DNA of 20,818 nucleotides. Source: an uncultured Acetatifactor sp. GTDB lineage: Bacteria; Bacillota; Clostridia; Lachnospirales; Lachnospiraceae. Shown here in pieces: positions 7,624 through 15,253 of the stretch. The stretch is from NCBI GenBank assembly GCA_910586435.1, contig CAJUGT010000019.1:21474-42291 (forward strand). Direction: 5' to 3'. Both the position numbers and the translations under genes were made by a program. How positions within the stretch are numbered: position 1 is the first letter of the stretch; the number at the start of each line of letters is the position of its first letter. The notes under the pieces are model-generated. The model was not told the DNA's origin. It saw nothing but the letters and a program-made list of their open reading frames with translations, and did no database searches.

Positions 7624-9030
7624 ATGAAAGTATTGTGGTTGTGTAATATAATGCTGCCAATGGTTGCCAGGCAATTAAATATGGAGTCTTCCAACAAGGA
7701 GGGGTGGCTGAGCGGATTGGCGGATGTACTGCTGAAATGTCAAAAAGAGAATGGAATTGAATTATCTCTGGCCTTTCCTCTGGGAAGGAACTTCCATGGG
7801 GAGTCCTGGAGCAATGGGGGTAAAGATGAGGGCTCAAGGGGAGAAAAGGTGATTGTCCCTCTGGCCGGCGGGGTGGTAAAGATAAGGATTGAGGAAAAAA
7901 ATGTGGGGGTGGACTGTTATGGGTTTCCGGAAGATGTGACTCATGCAGAGCGGTATGATGAATCTTTGGAGAGATGCATGGGGGAGATTGTGGAGGACGC
8001 CAAACCGGATATTGTACATTGCTTTGGTACGGAGTATCCGCACACTCTGGCAATGTGCAGGATTTTTCCCAGAAAAGAAAGACTTTTGGCAGGTTTGCAG
8101 GGGCTTTGCACACTTTACGCAAAAGCATATTACGCAGACCTGCCCGGGCGTGTGATACATTCCGTGACGCTTAGGGATATGCTGAAACAGGACAGTCTCA
8201 CACAACAAAAGAGGAAATTTGAAAGCCGTGGGGAGATGGAAAGGGAAAGCATAGCTTTGGCGGGCAACATCACCGGAAGAACCCTGTGGGACAGAGAATT
8301 CACTGAGAAGTGGAATCCGGGCGCAAAATATTTTCATATGAACGAGACGCTGAGAAAGGAATTTTATGGGCCGGAATGGAAGGAGGAGAACTGTATTCCC
8401 CATTCCATATTTGTCAGTCAGGGAGATTATCCTTTGAAGGGACTGCATTATGTGCTGAATGCGCTGCCGGCCATTCTGGACCAGTATCCGGATACCAAGG
8501 TGTATGTGGCGGGAAACAGCATTGTTCGGTGCAGTACTGTGAAAGAAAGACTGAAGCTCTCCGCCTATGGGAAATACCTTCTTCACCTTATGAGAAGCAA
8601 TGCTTTGGAAGAGAAGATTACTTTTTTGGGGAAGCTGGATGCGGAGCAGATGCGGGACAGGTATCTGGTGAGTCACTTATATCTGTGTCCTTCCGCTCTG
8701 GAGAATTCGCCCAATTCCCTGGGGGAAGCCATGCTTCTGGGAATGCCCTGTGTGAGCGCCCAGGTGGGAGGAATTTCCAGCCTGTTTTCCGGGGAGGAAG
8801 GGATTCTCTATGAAGGATTCCGGATGGAGTCAGGTAGCGCCGGAGAGGAAGCGGACAGGATTTCCGACTGCCTTGCGAAAGCGGTTATCAGAATGTGGGG
8901 AAATCCCGGGAAGATGAGGGAATTTTGCGACAATGCCAGGAAGAGAGCCCGGATACTCCATGAGCCTGACAAAAATTACAGGAGACTGGTGGAGATATAT
9001 GATATGATATATCATGGCGTGGGAGAGTAG
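7624..9030 (+). CDS. Family 4 glycosyltransferase
   Basis: GT-B fold sugar transferase of 468 residues. The N-terminal domain starts MKVLWLCNIMLPMVARQL and contains KPDIVHCFGTEYPHT. The C-terminal donor domain holds PLKGLHYVLNALP (about 270-282), TKVYVAGNS and the retaining-enzyme E-x7-E motif in ENSPNSLGE (E360 and E368), followed by AMLLGMPCVSAQVGG. The start ATG 7624 has GGAG (7614-7617) six bases upstream; GTG 7612 is open but unsupported. It is longer than a typical GT4 of about 370-400 residues, the excess lying in the N-terminal half, where an EEKNVGVDCYGFPEDV region separates the early strands. A gap of 34 bases follows the polymerase gene and only 3 bases precede the next gene. Confidence 0.9.
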   Translation: MKVLWLCNIMLPMVARQLNMESSNKEGWLSGLADVLLKCQKENGIELSLAFPLGRNFHGESWSNGGKDEGSRGEKVIVPLAGGVVKIRIEEKNVGVDCYGFPEDVTHAERYDESLERCMGEIVEDAKPDIVHCFGTEYPHTLAMCRIFPRKERLLAGLQGLCTLYAKAYYADLPGRVIHSVTLRDMLKQDSLTQQKRKFESRGEMERESIALAGNITGRTLWDREFTEKWNPGAKYFHMNETLRKEFYGPEWKEENCIPHSIFVSQGDYPLKGLHYVLNALPAILDQYPDTKVYVAGNSIVRCSTVKERLKLSAYGKYLLHLMRSNALEEKITFLGKLDAEQMRDRYLVSHLYLCPSALENSPNSLGEAMLLGMPCVSAQVGGISSLFSGEEGILYEGFRMESGSAGEEADRISDCLAKAVIRMWGNPGKMREFCDNARKRARILHEPDKNYRRLVEIYDMIYHGVGE

Positions 9031-9033
9031 TTT

Positions 9034-10368
9034 ATGAGAGTAGCGTTTGTATCCAATTATATCAATCATCATCAGATTCCCTTTTGCAATGCTATGTATC
9101 AGATTCTTAACGGCGGATTTACCTTCGTGCAGACGGAACCTATGGAAGAGGAACGGGTGCGGATGGGGTGGCATGCCGCAGAGAGGCCGTCCTATGTGCG
9201 TTGCTTTTATGAGGAAGAAGCCTATTGTGAAAAACTCATTTTGGACTGTGATATAGTGCTGTTTGGAGGAACCGATGAGGAATCCTATATTACAGGGCGT
9301 CTGAGAGCCGGCAGGCCGGTGATACGCATCAGCGAGCGCCTGTATAAGACAGGACAGTGGAAGGCTGTTTCTCCTAGGGGACTTAAGAAAAAGTATCTGG
9401 ACCATACCAGGTACAGAAAGGCGCCGGTGTACCTCTTATGTGCCGGGGCTTATGTGCCCTCAGACTTTCACATTGTGAGAGCTTATCCGGATAAAATGTA
9501 CTGTTGGGGATATTTCCCGGAGACAAAAAAGTATGACATAGAAGAACTTCTCAGGGGGAAAGGATTTGAGCGGGAAGGGGTCCCGCATTTCCTCTGGGCG
9601 GCGCGAATGATAGACTGGAAGCATCCGGAACTGGCGGTGGAGACGGCCAGACATTTGAAAGAGAAGGGAATCCCGTTTCATATGGATATGATTGGAGACG
9701 GGCAGCTTCGGCCTCAAATGGAAGCCCTGGCAGACAGGTATGGTTTGAAGGGAATGGTGGGATTCCCGGGCTACAAGCCCCCGGAGCAGGTGAGGGAATA
9801 TATGGAGAAGGCGGATGTATTCTTGTTTACCAGTGACAGACAGGAAGGCTGGGGGGCAGTGGCGAATGAAGCCATGAACAGCGGATGCGCTGTCATTGGG
9901 AATCATATGATTGGGGCGGTGCCTTTTCTTATCAGGAACGGGCAAAATGGCTGTATTTATGAAGATAAGAAAAGCGAGCAGCTATTTGCGCTGGCGGAGC
10001 GCCTGGCGAAGGATGGGGGGCTGACAGAAAGGCTTGGAAGAAATGCGTACCAGACCATAACCCAGGTCTGGAATGCCGAATTTGCCGCTGAAAAACTGAT
10101 GGAGTTTATGCTGGGAGTGCTGGGGGAGTCCGGGGAAGGAAAGGAATATGGGGCAGGGGAAACAATGCCCTTTGGAGAGAAGGAAGGCACCGGGAGACCG
10201 GAGGGCAGGGGCGGAGAGAATGAGTTGGCGCAGAATACGGGCGGAATGATGGAAAAGGCGGGATTTGCAGGGAAGGCGGAGGGGACAGATTTGTGGCCCT
10301 GCGCGCCGGCCCCTATCTTATCGGAATATCGTGGACGCAGGCTTGCCGCCGGACTGGAGCATGGTTGA
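9034..10368 (+). CDS. Family 4 glycosyltransferase with Gly/Glu-rich linker
   Basis: GT-B transferase of 444 residues. The N-terminus MRVAFVSNYINHHQIPF is typical of EPS GT4 enzymes. The donor domain has FLWAARMIDWKHPELA (about 187-202), MDMIGDGQLRP (218-227) and EGWGAVANE with E271 and E279 as the E-x7-E pair. The catalytic core ends near residue 362. A Gly/Glu/Lys-rich low-complexity stretch (about 364-418; bases 10123-10287) follows, then a compact tail, WPCAPAPILSE (421-431). That tail resembles a conserved end motif of related enzymes, as far as I recall, which suggests the linker is an internal expansion. The start ATG 9034 is three bases after the previous stop, with GGAG inside the end of that gene. 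Sugar specificity unknown. Confidence 0.88.
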   Translation: MRVAFVSNYINHHQIPFCNAMYQILNGGFTFVQTEPMEEERVRMGWHAAERPSYVRCFYEEEAYCEKLILDCDIVLFGGTDEESYITGRLRAGRPVIRISERLYKTGQWKAVSPRGLKKKYLDHTRYRKAPVYLLCAGAYVPSDFHIVRAYPDKMYCWGYFPETKKYDIEELLRGKGFEREGVPHFLWAARMIDWKHPELAVETARHLKEKGIPFHMDMIGDGQLRPQMEALADRYGLKGMVGFPGYKPPEQVREYMEKADVFLFTSDRQEGWGAVANEAMNSGCAVIGNHMIGAVPFLIRNGQNGCIYEDKKSEQLFALAERLAKDGGLTERLGRNAYQTITQVWNAEFAAEKLMEFMLGVLGESGEGKEYGAGETMPFGEKEGTGRPEGRGGENELAQNTGGMMEKAGFAGKAEGTDLWPCAPAPILSEYRGRRLAAGLEHG

Positions 10369-10501
10369 AAAAGCAATTTTCAAACACGCTCTGAAGTTAC
10401 AGTACAGTTCAGGCAGATAACGGAACGGTTATAAGAGTTGCGAGAATACAAATGCGTATGTCATCGGATAGTTCCGTGTCAACGGACGGAGAGAGACGAG
10501 G
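10369..10501 (+). other. 133-bp gap with short hairpin
   Basis: The gap between two glycosyltransferase genes holds a small hairpin, TCCGT/ACGGA with a 4-base loop (10473-10486), just before the ribosome site of the next gene. No T-run follows it, so it is not a terminator. It contains GTGTCAAC (10476-10483), the same 8-mer as the right arm of the 71-bp repeat at the window start, possibly by chance. TTATAA at 10429-10434 has no supporting -35. Confidence 0.35.
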
Positions 10502-11578
10502 ATGAGAACAGGAAAAAGTATGGATGCTCCACTGCTTAGTATCATTGTACCAGCGTATAATATTGTCCCATATCTTCCCAGGTGTATCCGTTCTATTACG
10601 GCTCAGACCTATGGGAATCTGGAAATACTTCTGGTGAATGACGGTTCTACAGACGGCACCGATGTACTTTGTGACGAATTGGCCAGAGAGGATGCCCGCA
10701 TCAGAGTATTTCATAAGGAAAACGGAGGCTCCTCTTCGGCCAGAAATCTGGCATTGAAGTACGCAAGGGGGCAGTACGTGGGGTTTGTGGACAGTGATGA
10801 TTATGTGGAACCCTATATGTATGAAGGTCTTTTGGAGGGAATCAGGAAGTTTGGGGCGCCTGTGGCACAGATGGGGAGAGATGAGATAAATCAGGATGGA
10901 AAACGTCTGCCCAATATCTGTGAGCCTCCTGACCGCCCGATACTCATTGAAAAAGAGGAGTTTTTAAAGGAGCTGCTGCTTCACCGCGGGGACTGTTCCT
11001 TTTGTACCAAGCTGGTGCGCAGGGACTTATTTCCCCAGGAGGGATTTCCCCAGGGGGAATTAAATGAAGACTTTCATTTATTGGTGAAGATGCTGTCAGG
11101 GATTGATGCTTTGGTGTCGCTGCCGCAGCAGGCGTACCATGTGTTTTACCGGGTGGGAAGCAATTCTCGCAAAGAGGATAAAGCTGATTTTTCACGAGTG
11201 TATGGAGACAGCGTAAAAAACGCGGACAGGGTGATGGAACTGGTGAAGAGAGAGTATCCAAGTCTGGAAAAGGTGGCATTTCGGTTCGGCATTTATCAGC
11301 GGCTGGAATATTTGCTGCATATCCCTGTCGGTCAGATGTGTAACCGTAACAGGATGTATTGTGAGATTGTGAAATATATGCGTGAAAATTGGATTCGCTC
11401 CATGGGAAATCCGATTCTCACGGTGAAAAATAAGGTGTATCATACCCTCTTCGCCATTGCGCCGAAAATGTTGAGGAAAGCCCATGCGGGTTGGCGGAAA
11501 GTCAAGATCTCCCCGGGAGGAGATTCCGGAGGGGAAAATATCAGAAGCAAGGAGGCTGTGGATGAAAAAGCTGAATGA
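10502..11578 (+). CDS. Family 2 glycosyltransferase, EpsJ-like
   Basis: GT-A sugar transferase of 358 residues. It shows LLSIIVPAYNIVPYLPRCI (11-29), LVNDGSTDGT (44-53), the GGSSSARNLAL segment (75-85), the metal-binding DSDD of GFVDSDDYVEP (97-100) and an acidic LNEDFHLL segment (about 187-194). This is the common EpsJ/CpsJ-type GT2 layout with a longer C-terminal part that has no strong membrane helix. The tail from about 338 is Gly/Ser/Glu-rich and overlaps the next gene by 17 bases. ATG 10502 is preceded by GGAGAGAG (10488-10495). ATG 10520, with AGGAA (10510-10514) five bases upstream, is an equally reasonable start. Donor sugar unknown. Confidence 0.88.
   Translation: MRTGKSMDAPLLSIIVPAYNIVPYLPRCIRSITAQTYGNLEILLVNDGSTDGTDVLCDELAREDARIRVFHKENGGSSSARNLALKYARGQYVGFVDSDDYVEPYMYEGLLEGIRKFGAPVAQMGRDEINQDGKRLPNICEPPDRPILIEKEEFLKELLLHRGDCSFCTKLVRRDLFPQEGFPQGELNEDFHLLVKMLSGIDALVSLPQQAYHVFYRVGSNSRKEDKADFSRVYGDSVKNADRVMELVKREYPSLEKVAFRFGIYQRLEYLLHIPVGQMCNRNRMYCEIVKYMRENWIRSMGNPILTVKNKVYHTLFAIAPKMLRKAHAGWRKVKISPGGDSGGENIRSKEAVDEKAE
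11551..11555 (+). promoter_or_regulatory. Ribosome binding site nested in the upstream gene
   Basis: GGAGG lies six bases before ATG 11562 and inside the last codons of the preceding glycosyltransferase gene. It decides against the upstream in-frame ATG 11484, which would add 26 residues that do not look like a transmembrane dehydratase start. Confidence 0.8.
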
Positions 11579-13442
11579 TGTCAGAGTGGGGATTTTACAG
11601 ATACCTGTTACCCGAATAGCGTTGCTGGTGGTGGCGGATATGCTGTCTGTTCTATTGGCCTCCGTGCTTAGTTTATATGTGCGTTATGATTTTAAGTTCA
11701 TGGATGTGGAGAGAGAGTTCTGGGAGGCGATACTGGAATGCTATTTTCCTAATGTGGCGATTCTGCTGATTGTGTTCAGTGTGTTTCGGCTTTACAAGAG
11801 TGTGTGGCGGTACGCCTCAGACACGGAACTTCTCAACAATGTGATGGCAGTGTTTGTCTGCGCTATTATGCAGCCCGTTGTATGCTGGCTGCTGGGAACA
11901 AGGCTGCCCACCAGTCATCCCTTTTACTATGGTATTTTCCTGTTGATTTTTACAACAGGAATCAGATTCAGTTACCGTATTGTGAGGATGTTCCAGAACA
12001 GAAGACTGAGCCGCAGGAAGCTTCTGTCCCGTGTCAATTGTCTGATTGTGGGGGCGGGAGCCGCCGGGAATTCCATATTGAAAGAGATTGAGACCAGCCA
12101 TTATCTGAATATGCATGTAAGCTGTGTGGTGGATGATCATACGGGCTGTCATGGCAAGTATCTGCGGGGCGTTCCCATTGTGGGAGGAAGGGAGTGCATT
12201 GCGGAGTGTGTCTCAAGGTATGATATAGATGAGATTATTATTGCCATTCCTTCCGCTAACCGGACTACACTGAAGCCTATTCTGGATATCTGTAAGGAAA
12301 CGGGCTGCAAAATGCGGATTCTTCCGGGCATGTATCAGCTGATTAACGGGGATGTGGATGTGTCCCAGCTGAGAGAGGTTCAGATTGAGGATTTGCTGGG
12401 CAGGGACCCCATAGAGGTCAATGTGGATGAGATTATGGGTTATGTGTGCAATAAGGTGGTGCTTGTCACAGGGGGCGGCGGTTCTATCGGCAGTGAGCTT
12501 TGCAGGCAGATAGCGCAGCACAATCCCAAAATGCTGATCATTTTTGATATCTATGAGAACAGCACTTATGAGATTCAGCAGGAATTGAAAATGAAATACC
12601 CTGATTTGAAACTGGAAGTGCTCATTGGATCCGTGCGTAATACCGCAAGAGTGGAAGATATATTTGCCGAGTACAGGCCGGATATTGTATATCATGCGGC
12701 GGCGCACAAGCATGTGCCGCTGATGGAGGACAGCCCCAGGGAGGCCATTAAAAATAATGTCTTTGGCACATTAAAGGTGGCAAAAGCGGCGGATAAATAT
12801 GGTACGGGACGATTTGTCATGATTTCCACTGATAAGGCTGTGAATCCCACCAATATTATGGGGGCAAGCAAGCGCATCTGCGAAATGATTATCCAAAACC
12901 TGAACCTGAAGTCCAGGACGGAATTTGTCGCCGTGCGGTTTGGGAATGTACTTGGCAGCAATGGCAGCGTGATACCTCTTTTTAAGAAACAGATAGAACG
13001 CGGGGGACCTGTGACAGTCACAAGCCCGGATATTGTCAGATATTTTATGACCATACCGGAGGCGGTGTCGCTGGTATTACAGGCAGGCGCCTATGCCAAA
13101 GGCGGGGAAATCTTCGTTTTGGACATGGGAGAACCCATGAATATTGTGGATCTGGCAAAAAATCTCATTAAGCTTTCCGGCTTGAAAGTGGATGAAGATA
13201 TTAAAATTGAATTTATAGGACTCCGGCCGGGAGAAAAAATGTATGAAGAACTCTTGATGAATGAAGAAGGCCTCAGAGAAACTGCCAACAAGATGATACA
13301 CATTGGAAGGCCCATAGAATTCGATTCTGAAGTATTTGAGAGACAATTAGAGGACTTACGGAAAATGTCATTGGAAGAACAGGGAGACATTCGGGAAATG
13401 GTTCAGGAAATAGTCCCCACCTACCAATGGGAGAGCAAGTAA
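11562..13442 (+). CDS. Membrane nucleotide-sugar 4,6-dehydratase (PglF/CapD/WbpM type)
   Basis: Membrane-bound SDR of 626 residues expected to turn UDP-GlcNAc into the 4-keto-6-deoxy intermediate. Four N-terminal helices (about 18-40, 62-78, 92-111 and 121-140) precede a Rossmann domain with GAGAAG (164-169) and the catalytic domain with TGGGGSIGSE (303-312). STDKAVNPTNIMGASK supplies T423, D424, K425 and the MxxxK motif (M433, K437). Met in place of the usual SDR Tyr is known for the long PglF-type enzymes and is not a defect. YHAAAHKHVPLME (377-389) and LRPGEKMYEELL (554-565) are further family signatures. Length is normal for the long form. The neighbouring short priming transferase and SDR reductase suggest the product is UDP-QuiNAc or UDP-FucNAc rather than bacillosamine, since no aminotransferase or acetyltransferase lies nearby. 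Confidence 0.93.
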   Translation: MKKLNDVRVGILQIPVTRIALLVVADMLSVLLASVLSLYVRYDFKFMDVEREFWEAILECYFPNVAILLIVFSVFRLYKSVWRYASDTELLNNVMAVFVCAIMQPVVCWLLGTRLPTSHPFYYGIFLLIFTTGIRFSYRIVRMFQNRRLSRRKLLSRVNCLIVGAGAAGNSILKEIETSHYLNMHVSCVVDDHTGCHGKYLRGVPIVGGRECIAECVSRYDIDEIIIAIPSANRTTLKPILDICKETGCKMRILPGMYQLINGDVDVSQLREVQIEDLLGRDPIEVNVDEIMGYVCNKVVLVTGGGGSIGSELCRQIAQHNPKMLIIFDIYENSTYEIQQELKMKYPDLKLEVLIGSVRNTARVEDIFAEYRPDIVYHAAAHKHVPLMEDSPREAIKNNVFGTLKVAKAADKYGTGRFVMISTDKAVNPTNIMGASKRICEMIIQNLNLKSRTEFVAVRFGNVLGSNGSVIPLFKKQIERGGPVTVTSPDIVRYFMTIPEAVSLVLQAGAYAKGGEIFVLDMGEPMNIVDLAKNLIKLSGLKVDEDIKIEFIGLRPGEKMYEELLMNEEGLRETANKMIHIGRPIEFDSEVFERQLEDLRKMSLEEQGDIREMVQEIVPTYQWESK

Positions 13443-13487
13443 AAGGGCCTGGAATAAATAAAAAACAGACTTGTAACGAAGGCGCAA

Positions 13488-13504
13488 TGTGTCTTTCAGA
13501 CACA
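13488..13504 (+). other. Short perfect hairpin after the dehydratase gene
   Basis: TGTGTCT (13488-13494) and AGACACA (13498-13504) form a 7-bp perfect stem with a 3-base loop, 45 bases after the dehydratase stop. The following GAGAAGGGTTTTC has only four T residues, after a 9-base gap, so a rho-independent terminator is not supported. It may be part of the structured leader that continues downstream. Confidence 0.45.
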
Positions 13505-13537
13505 GAGAAGGGTTTTCAGACGCAAAAGCGGCGTGCT

Positions 13538-13630
13538 GGTAAAGTCTTGAAGGCGCATGAGAGCATCTTTCATGAATGAATTTTGAATGAAAGATGTCTC
13601 TCGTTATAGATGCGCCGATAAGACTTTACC
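13538..13630 (+). promoter_or_regulatory. 93-nt imperfect hairpin in leader of second gene block
   Basis: GGTAAAGTCTT (13538-13548) pairs perfectly with AAGACTTTACC (13620-13630). Inside it, GGCGCAT (13552-13558) pairs with ATGCGCC (13610-13616), and GAGAGCATCTTTCAT (13559-13573) pairs with 13587-13602 with a single bulged T. A 13-base loop remains. The stems total 33 base pairs with small internal loops. No T-run follows, so it is not a simple terminator. A second hairpin follows at 13641-13653. The position, 42 bases before the start of the second priming transferase, suggests a regulatory leader RNA, an attenuator or a small non-coding repeat element. No terminal target duplication was seen. 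Confidence 0.75.
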
Positions 13631-13640
13631 CTTTAGTGCC

Positions 13641-13653
13641 GTCGCGCAGCGAC
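13641..13653 (+). other. Small GC hairpin before ribosome site
   Basis: GTCGC (13641-13645) and GCGAC (13649-13653) form a 5-bp stem with loop GCA, directly before TATAATAGGAG. It resembles in shape the GC-rich TGAA-loop hairpin of the 71-bp repeat, which is also followed by an AT-rich stretch. The meaning of this resemblance is not known. Confidence 0.5.
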
Positions 13654-13659
13654 TATAAT

Positions 13660-13664
13660 AGGAG
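13660..13664 (+). promoter_or_regulatory. Ribosome binding site fixing the start of priming enzyme 2
   Basis: AGGAG lies seven bases before ATG 13672. The frame stays open to ATG 13594, inside the right arm of the long hairpin, but that start has no ribosome site and adds residues not typical of the family. Confidence 0.8.
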
Positions 13665-13671
13665 AAAAAAG

Positions 13672-14301
13672 ATGTATCAGAATTTTAAGCGTGGGCTGGA
13701 CTGTGCAATGGCGTTCCTGGGGCTGGTGATATTATCACCCGTCTTTCTGGTTCTGATTGTCTGGATTAAGCTTGATTCCAAAGGGCCGGTATTATTCCGT
13801 CAGAAGCGGGTGGGAATTCACAAAACTTATTTCAATATCCTGAAATTCCGTACTATGCGAATAGACACTCCGAAAGATATGCCCACCCATCTGCTGAAAA
13901 ATCCGGAGCAATATATTACAAAAGCAGGACGTTTTTTGCGTAAGACAAGCCTGGATGAACTGCCGCAGATATTGAATATTCTCAAAGGAGATATGGCCGT
14001 GGTGGGGCCCAGACCGGCATTGTGGAATCAATATGATTTAATTGCGGAAAGGGATAAGTATGGTGCCAATGATATACGGCCGGGGCTTACGGGCTGGGCA
14101 CAGATTAATGGTCGGGATGAGCTGGAAATTCCTGTAAAGGCGAAATTTGACGGGGAATATGTGGATGCCCTCCTTCATGGACGGGGATTTTGGATGGATT
14201 TTAGGTGCTTTTTCGGCACATTTTTGCATGTTTTCCGGGGAGACGGTGTGGTGGAAGGTGGAACCGGAAGCATGAAAGGAACACAGAAGAGAGGGAAGTG
14301 A
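13672..14301 (+). CDS. Short polyprenyl-phosphate sugar phosphotransferase (priming enzyme 2)
   Basis: Small-form phosphoglycosyl transferase of 209 residues (PglC/WbpL-like in role, bacterial sugar transferase family). It has one re-entrant or membrane segment (about 12-32), KFRTM (58-62), the catalytic Asp-Glu pair in TSLDELPQILNILKGD (D95, E96), GPRPALWNQYDLI (112-124) and the GLTGWAQINGRDELEIPVKAKFDGEY end block (from 138). The PTHLLKNPEQYI insert (71-82) is usual in Firmicute enzymes found beside nucleotide-sugar dehydratases. The placement between a 4,6-dehydratase and an SDR reductase suggests the substrate is UDP-QuiNAc or a related 6-deoxy-HexNAc. The tail after 190 is Gly-rich. It is the second priming enzyme in this locus. 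The real start is ATG 13672. Confidence 0.93.
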   Translation: MYQNFKRGLDCAMAFLGLVILSPVFLVLIVWIKLDSKGPVLFRQKRVGIHKTYFNILKFRTMRIDTPKDMPTHLLKNPEQYITKAGRFLRKTSLDELPQILNILKGDMAVVGPRPALWNQYDLIAERDKYGANDIRPGLTGWAQINGRDELEIPVKAKFDGEYVDALLHGRGFWMDFRCFFGTFLHVFRGDGVVEGGTGSMKGTQKRGK

Positions 14302-14308
14302 AACGGGA

Positions 14309-15193
14309 ATGAAGCATATTTTGATTCTGGGCAAAAGCAGTTACATTGGTACCTCTTTTGCCCAATATGTCAGGGAGCATCGCCCGGAAGAATTTCAGGT
14401 GAAAGCGGTCAGTCTCCGTGATGCCCATTGGCGGGAAGAGGATTTTTCCAAGTATGAGGCGGTATTTCATGTGGCGGGAATTGCCCATGCGGATGTGGGG
14501 CAGGTGACAGAGGAAGAGAAACAGGAGTATTACAGGGTCAACAGAGATTTGACTCTGGAAGCGGCAAAAAAGGCCAAAGAGTCAGGTGTGGGGCAGTTTG
14601 TATATATGAGTTCCATGATTGTATATGGAAAAACGGAGCATGTGACACTGGATACGATTCCAAAGCCGGAGAACTTTTACGGTGACAGCAAATGGCAGGC
14701 GGACAAAGGGGTTCGTGCCATGGGGGATGAAAAGTTTCGGGTGGCGGTTCTTCGCGCGCCTATGATATATGGCAAAGGCAGTAAGGGAAATTACCCTGCG
14801 CTTGTTAAAATGGCAAGGAAGCTGCCCCTGTTTCCAAAGGTGAAAAATCGGCGTTCCATGCTGTATATTGAGAATTTATGTGAATTTATATGCCATGTGA
14901 TAGGAGAAGGCCGGGAAGGGGTGTTTTTTCCGCAAAATGAGGAAACGGTCAGTACCAGCCGACTGGTGGAGGAAATTGCCGGGGTATGGGGGCACAGAAT
15001 ATGGGTGACGCCGCTGCTGGCGCCCGTTGTTTCAATGGGAAAGCATTTTCCGGGCAAAATCGGGGGATTGTGCCGGAAAGCATTTGGCAACAGTTATTAC
15101 GAGCCCCAAATGAGCCGGATGGGATGGAACTATTGTGTGGCGGATTGGAAAGAATCGGTGAAAAGGACGGAAAAAGGCGATTTTCCATCCTGA
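14309..15193 (+). CDS. SDR family nucleotide-sugar 4-ketoreductase/epimerase-like
   Basis: Extended-SDR protein of 294 residues that probably reduces the 4-keto group of the dehydratase product with NAD(P)H. The Rossmann start is ILILGKSSYIGTSF (4-17), where GKxSYIG replaces GxxGxxG; this is normal for this subfamily as far as I recall. SS (101-102) and YGDSK (Y124, K128) give the catalytic Ser-Tyr-Lys set, and LRAPMIYGKGSKGNY (148-162) closes the substrate site. The combination with an upstream dehydratase and a priming transferase matches WbpV/WreQ, which make UDP-QuiNAc. An alternative is an epimerase of similar fold. The start ATG 14309 lies seven bases after the previous stop, with GAGGGAAG (14291-14298) upstream. 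Confidence 0.88.
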   Translation: MKHILILGKSSYIGTSFAQYVREHRPEEFQVKAVSLRDAHWREEDFSKYEAVFHVAGIAHADVGQVTEEEKQEYYRVNRDLTLEAAKKAKESGVGQFVYMSSMIVYGKTEHVTLDTIPKPENFYGDSKWQADKGVRAMGDEKFRVAVLRAPMIYGKGSKGNYPALVKMARKLPLFPKVKNRRSMLYIENLCEFICHVIGEGREGVFFPQNEETVSTSRLVEEIAGVWGHRIWVTPLLAPVVSMGKHFPGKIGGLCRKAFGNSYYEPQMSRMGWNYCVADWKESVKRTEKGDFPS

Positions 15194-15241
15194 GCAATCA
15201 GTCCAGGGGCAGGCGGTCAGTACACAGAAATGCAAAAGAGC

Positions 15242-15247
15242 AGGGGG
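15242..15247 (+). promoter_or_regulatory. Ribosome binding site supporting a TTG start
   Basis: AGGGGG lies six bases before TTG 15254. ATG 15230, eight codons upstream in the same frame, has no comparable site, so the TTG is preferred. Confidence 0.5.
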
Positions 15248-15253
15248 TTGGGT

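Noticed and set aside
7834..8676. Long open frame on the minus strand (280 codons)
   Set aside because: It is fully antisense to a well-supported GT4 gene and lacks a ribosome site or protein-like motifs.
8994..9013. AT-rich palindrome GATATAT/ATATATC
   Set aside because: It lies in the coding end of a GT4 gene, is of low complexity and encodes ordinary residues; no regulatory role is supported.
10429..10434. TTATAA as promoter in the gap before the EpsJ-like gene
   Set aside because: No acceptable -35 within 16-18 bases and the neighbouring genes are likely co-transcribed.
13488..13504. Terminator after the dehydratase gene
   Set aside because: The stem is short and the following sequence has only four T residues, separated from the stem.
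13654..13659. TATAAT as a -10 promoter box
   Set aside because: Transcription would begin after the ribosome site of the next gene, and no -35 hexamer lies upstream at normal spacing.
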